DNA from: Bacteroidota bacterium | Lineage (GTDB): Bacteria; Bacteroidota; Bacteroidia; Chitinophagales; Chitinophagaceae | Direction of reading: 5' to 3' | Length of the DNA stretch: 64,000 nt | Assembly: GCA_947461125.1 (NCBI GenBank) | Contig: CANHHX010000004.1 | Location: 1 to 64,000, forward strand | Part shown: one piece after another, positions 37,069-45,578 of the stretch | Position numbering within the stretch: position 1 is the stretch's first letter | Layout: the number at the start of each line of letters is the position of its first letter | Position numbers and translations under genes: made by a program | Notes under the pieces: generated by a model | What the model was told of the DNA's origin: nothing | What the model saw: the letters and a program-made list of their open reading frames with translations, nothing else | Databases searched by the model: none

Positions 37069-37078
37069 AATAAAACCT

Positions 37079-38104
37079 ATGAACCGTAAAAAATTTATTC
37101 AAACTTCTGCTATTGCAGGCGCTAGTTTTTTTATCACCAAAGATTTACTGGCAAAACCAAAAGGACCTATTTACGGTCATAACGATAAAAAGTATTTTTT
37201 GGATACTAAATGGGGCACTTTAAACACCGATAAAACACCGGTAAATGATTGTCATGAAATGGTGCAGGATAGTAAAGGTCATATCGTGCTACTTACCAAC
37301 GAAACAAAAAATAATATCATCATTTACAATAAGTCTGGTAAACTAAAAGGAAGTTGGGGTACCGAGTTTCCTGGTGCACATGGTTTATCGATTCAAAAAA
37401 CGGGTAAAGAAGATTTTTTGTTTATTACAGATACCAATAGACACCAGGTATACAAAACAACCATGGACGGCAAGATTTTATTTACCATTGATCCACCAGC
37501 AGAGGTTGGTCCTTATGCGAGCAAAGATAAATTTGTGCCTACCGAAACCGCTGTTTTAGAAAATGGAGAATTTTACATTGCAGATGGTTATGGTGCGCAA
37601 TATATTTTACACTATGACGCTAACGGAAAATTAAAGAATGCATTTGGCGGCAGAGGCGAAGGAGAACAATACCTTGACAACGCGCATGGTATTTGTATCG
37701 ATTATAGAAATGCAACACCTACCCTTATTGTAACGGATCGAAACAGAGCTTGCTTTAAAAGGTTTTCTTTGGATGGAAAATTATTAGAAGTAATTCATGT
37801 ACCAGGCGCTGGCGTGTGTAGACCCGTTATAAGTGGCGACTATTTATATGCTGCCGTTTTACGTTCACCAAACATGGGCGTAGAAGCAAGCGGCTTTGTT
37901 ACTATTTTAAATAAAGAAAACAAAGTGGTATCAAACATTGGAGGTTCTGAACCTATTTATACGAACGGAAAATTAAACACCCTTCAACAAACCGAAAAAA
38001 TATTTGCACATCCACATGATGTTTGTGTGGATGATGAAGGTAGCCTTTATGTGGCACAGTGGGCTTCTGGAAAAGTGTATCCGTATAAATTAACCCAAGC
38101 ATAG
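37079..38104 (+). CDS. NHL-type six-bladed beta-propeller protein, exported
   Basis: A 341-residue protein with an N-terminal export signal of Tat-like look (NRKKFIQTSAIAGASFF). The rest is made of NHL-like blades, for example HGLSIQKTGKEDFLFITDTNRHQVYK (split), FYIADGYGAQYILHYDANGKLKNAFGG (split) and HDVCVDDEGSLYVAQWASGKV. Such propellers bind ligands or partners or act as lyases; no catalytic motif can be named here. The ATG at 37079 is chosen because the upstream in-frame ATG at 37046 lies inside the DUF1501 gene and gives a poor leader. The gap to the previous stop is 10 bases and to the next gene 6 bases. Confidence 0.82.
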   Translation: MNRKKFIQTSAIAGASFFITKDLLAKPKGPIYGHNDKKYFLDTKWGTLNTDKTPVNDCHEMVQDSKGHIVLLTNETKNNIIIYNKSGKLKGSWGTEFPGAHGLSIQKTGKEDFLFITDTNRHQVYKTTMDGKILFTIDPPAEVGPYASKDKFVPTETAVLENGEFYIADGYGAQYILHYDANGKLKNAFGGRGEGEQYLDNAHGICIDYRNATPTLIVTDRNRACFKRFSLDGKLLEVIHVPGAGVCRPVISGDYLYAAVLRSPNMGVEASGFVTILNKENKVVSNIGGSEPIYTNGKLNTLQQTEKIFAHPHDVCVDDEGSLYVAQWASGKVYPYKLTQA

Positions 38105-38110
38105 TGAACT

Positions 38111-40249
38111 ATGAAATGGATTGAGAAAGTAGCAAGCTCGCTTGCATTTGCAGGACTATTTTTATTAGGTATTGTTTTTGTATTTGATGATAAACTTCAA
38201 ATACCCGTATGGCTTCAAGTTGCGGGCAGAATGCATCCACTACTTTTACATTTACCGATTACGCTCTTACTCTTTTCCATTATTTCATATTTTATTCCGA
38301 GTAACACCTCAACCAACCATATCTTTAACTATGTTAGACTGTTTGGCGCTTTAACAGCGATTTTCACGGCTATCATGGGTATTTTACTAGCTACCGAAGA
38401 AGGCACAGAAGGAGATACATTGCAGTGGCACAAATGGTCTGGAACAGCAATCGCTGTGTTAGCTTGGATACTTTATAGTTATGCTAGTTTTATTCAATCC
38501 AATAAAAAATTAGCCATTTCAAGTGGGGCACTTCTGTTTTTTTTAACCATCACAACGGGTCATTTTGGTGCTACCCTAACACATGGCGAAGGATTTTTAA
38601 CAGCGCCCCTTTATAAAAACGAACCAAGTACATTAACACTAGCAGAAGCGCGCATTTATCCAAATGTGGTAGCCACCATATTTAAAGAAAAATGTGGCAC
38701 TTGCCATAACAACAGCAATAAAAAAGGTGGATTATCATTAAGCGATTCGGTAGGCATTATGACGGGAGGAAAATCTGGAAAAGCAGTGGTAGCTGGCGAC
38801 TTACTTAAAAGTTTAATCATCACAAGGGCGCATCTACCGCTCTCTGATAAAAAACATATGCCACCCATTGACAAGCCGCAATTAACAGCAGCAGAGCTTG
38901 CTATTTTAGAAGCTTGGATTCAAAAAGGAGCACCCTTTGATACAAAAATAACAAGTATTAATAGCGCGGATACCCTTCGCATATTAGCAGAAGAATACAT
39001 TAAACCGTATTTAGCCAAAGAAGAAAAATATGACTTTGATGCTGCGAGTGAATCAACCATAGATAAACTCAAATCAAATTACAGGGTGATCAAGCAGTTG
39101 GGCGAAAAGTCCCCGGCACTCGCTGTTTCTTTTTATGGTCAAACACAATATAATGCTAGCAAACTCACAGAACTAGACCCAATCAAAGAACAAATTGTTC
39201 ATCTATATGCTGCAAAAATGCCTGTATCTGATGCAGACGTTACATGGATTAGTAAACTGCCCAATCTCAAAAGATTAAATATTAACTATTCAAATGTTAC
39301 AGATAAAAGCATGGCCGAAATTGCTGCGATGAAAAAAATCAATTCCGTTTCTGTTGCAGGAACAGCCATTACCATGCAAGGGTTAAAAACACTGCTTGGC
39401 AATAAAAATATTACAGAGATTTTTGTTTGGGATACCAAAATAAAACCTTCCGATATTAAGGCCATTAGCAAGCAGTATACACAAATAAAAATAGACTACG
39501 GTTTTGATGGGGCAGACACACTCATCATTACCCTTAATGATCCCGTTATCTCATTGCCAAGTGGTTATTTTAAAGAAAATCAACCCATAGAAATTAAGCA
39601 TGTGATCAAAGGCGTTACCATCAGGTACACAATAGATGGCACAGATCCGGATAGCAGTACAAGTTTAGTATATACAAAACCAATTGTGCTTAATAATACC
39701 ACAACCCTAAGCGTTCGTGCATTTAAGGCCGGCTGGAAAGGAAGTGCTACTGTAAGAAATTTTTATATGAAAGCTGGCCTACCAATAGCAGGATACAAAT
39801 TAACTACACCGCCTGATGCAAAATACAATATGAACGCGGCTACAGTTTTAACGGATTTAGATTTAGCAGACTATACTGATTTTTCAAGTAGATGGCTTGG
39901 CTATCAAAACAATGAAGCCACAGTAGTGCTTGATATGGGCAGCAGTATACCAACCAGCAGGATAATGGTGAATATTCTTCGTTCTACTACCTCTTATATA
40001 TTACCACCTGTATCTCTTTTGGCCTGGGGAAGCAACGATAATATAACCTGGAAGCCAATAGCAAATATCAAACCTGAAATGCCTACTATGAATGATGCGC
40101 CATTTGCTCAAATGCTTGAGTTAAAATATCCTACTGCATCATTTAGATATTTGAAAATAACTGGTCAGCCAATTAAGAAATTACCAAGTTGGCATCAAGG
40201 AAAAGGTACGCCAGGCTGGTTTTTCATGAGTGAAATAACGGTGAACTAA
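38111..40249 (+). CDS. Membrane c-type cytochrome fused to leucine-rich, chitobiase-C-type and discoidin-like domains
   Basis: A 712-residue multi-domain protein. The N-terminal 160 residues hold about five membrane helices of a DUF2231-like kind (RMHPLLLHLPI, HKWSG, TGHFGATLTHG). A PSCyt1-type cytochrome with CGTCH at 195-199 follows (about 185-290). Next come leucine-rich repeat-like segments (about 370-450; LPNLKRLNINYSNVTD), a chitobiase/hexosaminidase C-terminal-type domain (about 480-555; IRYTIDGTDPDSSTS) and a discoidin/F5-8C-like end (about 590-712). The layout suggests electron transfer at the membrane with the rest reaching into the periplasm to bind glycan or protein. It follows the propeller gene by 6 bases. 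Function unknown. Confidence 0.8.
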   Translation: MKWIEKVASSLAFAGLFLLGIVFVFDDKLQIPVWLQVAGRMHPLLLHLPITLLLFSIISYFIPSNTSTNHIFNYVRLFGALTAIFTAIMGILLATEEGTEGDTLQWHKWSGTAIAVLAWILYSYASFIQSNKKLAISSGALLFFLTITTGHFGATLTHGEGFLTAPLYKNEPSTLTLAEARIYPNVVATIFKEKCGTCHNNSNKKGGLSLSDSVGIMTGGKSGKAVVAGDLLKSLIITRAHLPLSDKKHMPPIDKPQLTAAELAILEAWIQKGAPFDTKITSINSADTLRILAEEYIKPYLAKEEKYDFDAASESTIDKLKSNYRVIKQLGEKSPALAVSFYGQTQYNASKLTELDPIKEQIVHLYAAKMPVSDADVTWISKLPNLKRLNINYSNVTDKSMAEIAAMKKINSVSVAGTAITMQGLKTLLGNKNITEIFVWDTKIKPSDIKAISKQYTQIKIDYGFDGADTLIITLNDPVISLPSGYFKENQPIEIKHVIKGVTIRYTIDGTDPDSSTSLVYTKPIVLNNTTTLSVRAFKAGWKGSATVRNFYMKAGLPIAGYKLTTPPDAKYNMNAATVLTDLDLADYTDFSSRWLGYQNNEATVVLDMGSSIPTSRIMVNILRSTTSYILPPVSLLAWGSNDNITWKPIANIKPEMPTMNDAPFAQMLELKYPTASFRYLKITGQPIKKLPSWHQGKGTPGWFFMSEITVN

Positions 40250-40337
40250 ACAGCCAAGTGTTTACAATGTTAAGAGCAAATTAGAAGTACAAGATATCAT
40301 CAGAGATAAATACCTTAGATCCATTAAAGAATCAATT

Positions 40338-41921
40338 ATGCTTAAAAAATTAATGAGCAGCATCCTATTCGTACAACTTTGTTTTGTAGTAGGTGCCCAA
40401 ATTACCAAAGCGCCACTTGTTAAGGAAGGCGATGGTCCGTACACACAACTTATAATTAGAGGTGTAACACTTATTAATGGCACCGGTGCTCCCCCATTTG
40501 GTCCTGTCGATATTGTGATTGAAAAAAATAGAATTGTAAAAATTCAAAACGTTGGTAGCCCAAGCCTACCCATCAATGCTGCACGCCGACCTGCCTTAAA
40601 AGAAGGCGGTAAAGAAATTAATTGCGAAGGCATGTATGCGATGCCTGGATTTATTGATATGCATGGTCATATTGGTGGAAAAGAGCAAGGTACACCCGCA
40701 GAATATGTTTTTAAATTATGGATGGCACATGGCATCACCACCATTAGAGACCCGTCGGCAGGTAATGGTCTTTCATGGGTACTAGATCATAAAACAAAAT
40801 CTTTGGAAAATACCATTACGGCTCCTCGCATATTTGCCTACACTGTTTTTGGCCAAGGAAGTAAAACGCCTATTACGAATGCCGAAGAAGCAAGAACCTG
40901 GGTAAGAGAAAATGCAAAAAATGGCGCCGACGGTATAAAATTTTTTGGCGCACCTCCAGAAGTAATGGACGCTGCAATCAGAGAAAATAAAGCACTCGGG
41001 CTTCGTTCTGCATGCCATCACGCACAAGTAGATGTTGCAAGATGGAACGTCGTTAACTCTGCTAAGGCGGGCATGACAAGTATGGAACACTGGTATGGTT
41101 TACCAGAAGCTTTATTTGAAGATAAAACGGTGCAAAATTTTCCAGCAGATTACAATTACAACAACGAAGAGCACCGTTTTGAAGAGGCTGGTAAATTATG
41201 GAAGCAAGCGGCTGCTCCGTATACACCACACTGGAATAAAGTAATGACTGATTTATTAGCCGTAGATTTTACGCTCGATCCAACTTTTAATATTTATGAC
41301 GCCAATAGAGATTTACACCGCGCGCGTAGAGCGGAGTGGCACGAAAACTATACGCTTCCATCACTTTGGAAATTTTATGAACCTTCTTTCCAATCACACG
41401 GTTCCTATTGGGTGAACTGGGGTACAGAACAGGAAGTAGAATGGAAAAACAATTACAGACTCTGGATGACTTTTGTAAATGAATACAAAAACAGAGGTGG
41501 TCGTGTAACAGCAGGATCTGACAATGGTTTTATTTATGAAACCTATGGCTTTGGATATATTAGAGAATTAGAATTACTCCGTGAAGCTGGATTTCATCCA
41601 TTAGAAGTAATCAGATCGGCTACCTTATATGGTGCACAAGCACTTGGTCAAGAAAAGGATTTAGGTAGTGTAGAAGTAGGTAAATTAGCAGACATCGTTA
41701 TTGTAAATGCGAACCCACTTAAAAATTTACAAGTACTTTATGGAACAGGTGCTGTGCATTTAACACCTGACAATAAAATTACAAGAATTGGAGGCGTGCA
41801 ATACACCGTCAAAGACGGTATTGTATATGACGCTAAAAAATTACTACGTGATGTAAAAAATATGGTGGACGTAGAAAAGAAAAAAACAAACTGGCAGCTA
41901 AAACAACCAGGCGTAGAATAA
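40338..41921 (+). CDS. Periplasmic amidohydrolase-superfamily metal hydrolase
   Basis: A 527-residue enzyme with signal peptide (CFVVGAQ). The amidohydrolase pattern is complete: the metal-binding HxH in MPGFIDMHGHIGG (about 105-117), a lysine in GADGIKFFG (about 200) as possible bridging ligand, a histidine block SACHHAQVD (about 225), SMEHWYG (about 250) and the aspartate in TAGSDNGF (about 393), ending with GSVEVGKLADIVIVNANP. Related enzymes hydrolyse cyclic amides, dipeptides or lactones; the substrate cannot be told. It begins 88 bases after the cytochrome fusion and on the same strand, so it is probably, but not certainly, the last gene of that cluster. Confidence 0.85.
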   Translation: MLKKLMSSILFVQLCFVVGAQITKAPLVKEGDGPYTQLIIRGVTLINGTGAPPFGPVDIVIEKNRIVKIQNVGSPSLPINAARRPALKEGGKEINCEGMYAMPGFIDMHGHIGGKEQGTPAEYVFKLWMAHGITTIRDPSAGNGLSWVLDHKTKSLENTITAPRIFAYTVFGQGSKTPITNAEEARTWVRENAKNGADGIKFFGAPPEVMDAAIRENKALGLRSACHHAQVDVARWNVVNSAKAGMTSMEHWYGLPEALFEDKTVQNFPADYNYNNEEHRFEEAGKLWKQAAAPYTPHWNKVMTDLLAVDFTLDPTFNIYDANRDLHRARRAEWHENYTLPSLWKFYEPSFQSHGSYWVNWGTEQEVEWKNNYRLWMTFVNEYKNRGGRVTAGSDNGFIYETYGFGYIRELELLREAGFHPLEVIRSATLYGAQALGQEKDLGSVEVGKLADIVIVNANPLKNLQVLYGTGAVHLTPDNKITRIGGVQYTVKDGIVYDAKKLLRDVKNMVDVEKKKTNWQLKQPGVE

Positions 41922-41955
41922 TATATACCAACGCAGCTATTGGAATCTTGCTGAA

Positions 41956-43743
41956 TTATTCGGCATAAATACTTTCAATAGCTGCTTTGTAATTTTCCAT
42001 CACTACTTTTCGTTTCAGGCTTAATTTAGGCGTCATTTCACCTGACTCTACCGTCCACTCTTTATTTAGTAAAGCAAACTTTTTTACCTGCTCTACGTGG
42101 TTAAATAAAGTATTATACTCGGCTATAATACTGGTAAAAAGTTCAATTACTTTTGGATGCGCTACCGCTTCGGCGTTTGTTGTATACGTCATACCCTGCT
42201 CTTCCATCCAAGTTTTTAGCGTTGCAAAAGAAGGTACAATCAGCGCTCCTACAAATTTACGATCGGCACCTACCACCATAAACTGCTCAATAAACTGACT
42301 TTCTTTACATTTGTTTTCGATAGGCTGCGGGGCTACATATTTACCACCACTTGTTTTAAAGAGTTCTTTTTTACGGTCTGTAATTTTTAAGAAAATATCA
42401 TTTTCAAAAACACCAATATCCCCAGTATGCAGCCATCCATCAATAACAGCTTCTGCGGTTAAATCCGGGCGTTTATAATAACCGACCATCACACTTTCAC
42501 CCGCTACACATATTTCACCATCCGCTTCTATTTTAACTTGTATGCCATTAATAACAGGACCTACGGTACCAAATTTAGTGCCGCCTTTTGTTTTTCTGTT
42601 CACACTAATTACCGGACTGTTTTCGGTAGGACCATATCCTTCAAACACAGGAATATTGGCTGCATTAAATATGCGGAGTAGTTTTACCTGACAAGCAGCG
42701 CCACCGGTAACAATAAATGAAACATTACCGCCTAGTGCTTCACGCCACTTAGAAAAAATGAGTTTATTGGCAATGGCCAATTGCAAGTTGTACCAGAAAC
42801 CACCACTTTGGATATTATCATATTTTTCGCCAAGTGCTACTGCCCAAAAAAATAATTTTTTCTTGATGCCAGTTTGCTCGGCACCCTTGGCCATTATTTT
42901 TTCAAACACTTTTTCAAGCAGGCGCGGAACGGTCGTAAATCCATCTGGCTTAATTTCTTTTAAATTATCACCAATGGTTTCAAGGCTTTCGGCGTAATAA
43001 ATAGAAATGCCACTGTACAAATAAATGTACGTAACCATTTTTTCAAAAATATGATTGAGGGGTAAAAAGCTAAGTACTTTAGAATCTGGCGCATCTTCAA
43101 AAGGAAAACTCTCTTTTGAATACATCACATTGCTGTAAATATTTTGATGGCTAAGCATCACTCCTTTTGGCACACCGGTAGTTCCAGAGGTATAGATGAT
43201 AGTTGCTAACTGTGTAACCGGAATTGACTTTTTAATTTGTGCCACTGCATCTAGGAGTGCCGGTGTTGCTTTTGCAGTTAAATCGGTCCAATGTGTAGCT
43301 CCTTCAATGGTATCAAATGTAAAAATACCTTTAATAGAAGGCACTTTTGAAGCAACTGATTTTACTTTTTCATACAACTCCAAATTACTTACAAAAACAT
43401 ACCCAACCGCAGCATCATTTAAAATAAATTCTACTTCGATAGGGTTTGTAGTGGGATACAATGGTACCAAAATAGCACCAATTTGTTGGCAGGCAAGGTC
43501 TGTAAAAACCCACTCTGGCCGGTTGCCACTCATGATGGCTATTTTATCACTCCCTTCTGGTGTAAAATCTTTACCAGAAATACCAAGTGATAATAAGCCC
43601 GCACTTAATTTGTTTACAGTATCTGCAACATCAGCAGTGCTATATGGTGTCCAAACACCTTTTTCTTTGGCAGCCAACATATCCTTTTTAGGAAAATGAG
43701 CTAGCTGATGATCGAGGCAATCAAATAGTCGTTTCATTTGCAT
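41956..43743 (-). CDS. Long-chain fatty acid-CoA ligase (AMP-binding)
   Basis: A 595-residue acyl-CoA synthetase that activates fatty acids with ATP and CoA in the cytoplasm or at the inner membrane. The AMP-binding signature TIIYTSGTTGVPKGVML is present near residue 187, with GYGPTENSPVIS (about 370) and the C-terminal hinge HTGDIGVFENDIFLKITDRKKEL (split, about 445). The gene follows DUF1015 by 14 bases and is the last of a packed minus-strand run. The start may be the ATG at 43743 or 43737. Length and motifs match the FadD15-like long-chain group. Confidence 0.92.
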   Translation of the reverse strand: MQMKRLFDCLDHQLAHFPKKDMLAAKEKGVWTPYSTADVADTVNKLSAGLLSLGISGKDFTPEGSDKIAIMSGNRPEWVFTDLACQQIGAILVPLYPTTNPIEVEFILNDAAVGYVFVSNLELYEKVKSVASKVPSIKGIFTFDTIEGATHWTDLTAKATPALLDAVAQIKKSIPVTQLATIIYTSGTTGVPKGVMLSHQNIYSNVMYSKESFPFEDAPDSKVLSFLPLNHIFEKMVTYIYLYSGISIYYAESLETIGDNLKEIKPDGFTTVPRLLEKVFEKIMAKGAEQTGIKKKLFFWAVALGEKYDNIQSGGFWYNLQLAIANKLIFSKWREALGGNVSFIVTGGAACQVKLLRIFNAANIPVFEGYGPTENSPVISVNRKTKGGTKFGTVGPVINGIQVKIEADGEICVAGESVMVGYYKRPDLTAEAVIDGWLHTGDIGVFENDIFLKITDRKKELFKTSGGKYVAPQPIENKCKESQFIEQFMVVGADRKFVGALIVPSFATLKTWMEEQGMTYTTNAEAVAHPKVIELFTSIIAEYNTLFNHVEQVKKFALLNKEWTVESGEMTPKLSLKRKVVMENYKAAIESIYAE

Positions 43744-43757
43744 GGCATAAGTTTATA

Positions 43758-44993
43758 CTACTCGTAAATAAGATGGGTTAATAAACCATCGCGTAATTTT
43801 GGCTCAAACCAAGTACTTTTAGGAGGCATGACATTTCCCGTATCCGCAATTGCAAATAGTTGATCAATGGTTACAGCATACAAACTAAATGCTGCTGCAA
43901 ATTGACCAATATCGACCCTGTCCGCTAAAACCTGCAGTCCTCGAATACCGCCCACAAAATCTACACGCGCATCGGTTCTTGGATCCGAGATACTAAGTAT
44001 TGCAGCCAAAATATTATTTTGTAAAATCGTTACATCTAAAATGCCAATTGGATCTTCGGTATACGTGCCAGGCAGTGCAGTGAGCTTATACCAGCTCCCA
44101 TTTAAATACATACCTATTTCATGAAGTGCTGCTGGCTTATATGGCTCTTTTGCTAACTGCTCAACATCAAATTTTTCGGAAACCGCTTCAATAAAAGCAG
44201 CAGGTGTTAATCCATTTAAATCCTTAACCACACGGTTATAATCCATGATGTACAACTGATTGGACGGAAATAAAGTAGTTAAAAAATAATCGGCATTTTT
44301 ACTAGCATTAGCACCTAGTGCAGCACGTACTTTCGCAGCAGAAGCAGCCCTGTGATGCCCATCGGCAATATAGGTAGAAGGAATTTCCTTTTCAAATATC
44401 GAAGTAATATTTTGAATGGTGGACGCATCATTGACCACCCAAATAGTATGCCGAATTTCATCATCGGCAACGAAATCGTAAACGGCTTTTTTTGTTGTTT
44501 TCCAATTTTCGATGAGTAGATCTATAGTAGGGTTATTGCGATAAGCTAAAAATACATTACCTGTTTGAGCTCCCGATGTTTTGATATGATTGATACGATC
44601 TAGTTCTTTTTCAGGTCTTGTAAATTCATGCTTTTTAATAATATCATTTTCATAATCATCCACACTACTTACACAAACTAGTCCAGTTTGAGACCTGCCA
44701 TGCATAATTAATTGATAGATATAGTAGCAATCTTTAGATTCCCTAAAAAGTACATCGCGTTTTATAAAAGCGGTTAAGTTTTCTTTTGCTTGTTCATATA
44801 CCTGAGTATCATGAATATCTATGGATTCAGCTAAATCAATTTCACTTTTAGTGACGTGTAAAAAAGAGGCTGGATTTCCTGCTGCTTCTTTTTTTGCTTC
44901 GCTGCTATTTAATACATCGTAAGGTCTACTAGCCACTTGTTTTGCTAGTTGAGGCTGCGGTCGCAAAGCCTTAAAAGGTTGAATCATTGACAT
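43758..44993 (-). CDS. DUF1015 family protein
   Basis: A 411-residue cytoplasmic protein of the DUF1015 family. Family blocks are MIQPFKALRPQPQLAKQVASRPYDVL (split), FLHVTKSEIDL, IADGHHRAASA (about 213) and DYNRVVKDLNG. The molecular function is not known to me; in Bacteroidota the gene is often found beside serC and serA, and here serC is in the same minus-strand run while serA is not in the window. The ATG at 44987 is an alternative start. Confidence 0.88.
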   Translation of the reverse strand: MSMIQPFKALRPQPQLAKQVASRPYDVLNSSEAKKEAAGNPASFLHVTKSEIDLAESIDIHDTQVYEQAKENLTAFIKRDVLFRESKDCYYIYQLIMHGRSQTGLVCVSSVDDYENDIIKKHEFTRPEKELDRINHIKTSGAQTGNVFLAYRNNPTIDLLIENWKTTKKAVYDFVADDEIRHTIWVVNDASTIQNITSIFEKEIPSTYIADGHHRAASAAKVRAALGANASKNADYFLTTLFPSNQLYIMDYNRVVKDLNGLTPAAFIEAVSEKFDVEQLAKEPYKPAALHEIGMYLNGSWYKLTALPGTYTEDPIGILDVTILQNNILAAILSISDPRTDARVDFVGGIRGLQVLADRVDIGQFAAAFSLYAVTIDQLFAIADTGNVMPPKSTWFEPKLRDGLLTHLIYE

Positions 44994-45020
44994 GCCTCAA
45001 ATATCGGCAATTCTCGTGAA

Positions 45021-45578
45021 TTAAGGCTTGAATTTGTAGGAAATTGTAGTGCCCCCATATTCATCTTTTCCATTGAGTTCCATGTAAATTACGTTCGGTA
45101 CCCAAAATGTACCACCTTCAATTTTTACAAATAATTTTTGCAAAAGATACTCTTTGTTATTTAGGATAAAATAAACTTTGTACTGATTGTCTTTGAGAGA
45201 ACGCTTTAAATAAAAGACTTGTTTTTTATAGGAAACAAAATGAAGCTTATATATGCCGCTTGACATTAACTCATGCTTAATTCCGTAAGCAAAGGTTTGT
45301 TGAATATAACTTAATTCTTTTTTTTCTCCACCCTCGTCATATCGGATCCAATACACATGTACTGGGTTGTCTTTAACGACTTGCCCTTTTGCATCAATGT
45401 TTAAATCACAAATAATGGTGTTGCTATTGGTGGATCTTTGTAAATAAAAGAGTTGTTTGGGACCTGTTTTAGGCACCGGAAAAGAATCCAGAACAGCAGC
45501 TGCACTGGTATTTGAGCTATGTAAGACCATAGCTGCAACTATAAGCATTATATATATCTTACACCTGTATGTCTTCAT
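45021..45578 (-). CDS. DUF4833 domain secreted protein
   Basis: A 185-residue protein with signal peptide (about 27 residues, ending SSNTSAAA). The body is one DUF4833 domain: FYLQRSTNSNTIICDLNID, PVHVYWIRYDEGGEKKELSYIQ (split) and a C-terminal ELNGKDEYGGTTISYKF. Function unknown. Its ATG overlaps the stop of the DUF5686 gene by one base (TAATG), so the two are coupled, which suggests a joint role in the envelope. Confidence 0.82.
   Translation of the reverse strand: MKTYRCKIYIMLIVAAMVLHSSNTSAAAVLDSFPVPKTGPKQLFYLQRSTNSNTIICDLNIDAKGQVVKDNPVHVYWIRYDEGGEKKELSYIQQTFAYGIKHELMSSGIYKLHFVSYKKQVFYLKRSLKDNQYKVYFILNNKEYLLQKLFVKIEGGTFWVPNVIYMELNGKDEYGGTTISYKFKP

Noticed and set aside
37046-37078. Upstream ATG of the propeller gene
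   Set aside because: It lies within the DUF1501 coding region, and the extra residues do not form part of the export signal.
43196-43699. 167-codon plus-strand open frame inside the acyl-CoA ligase gene
   Set aside because: It is a mirror of the ligase coding frame with no domain of its own.
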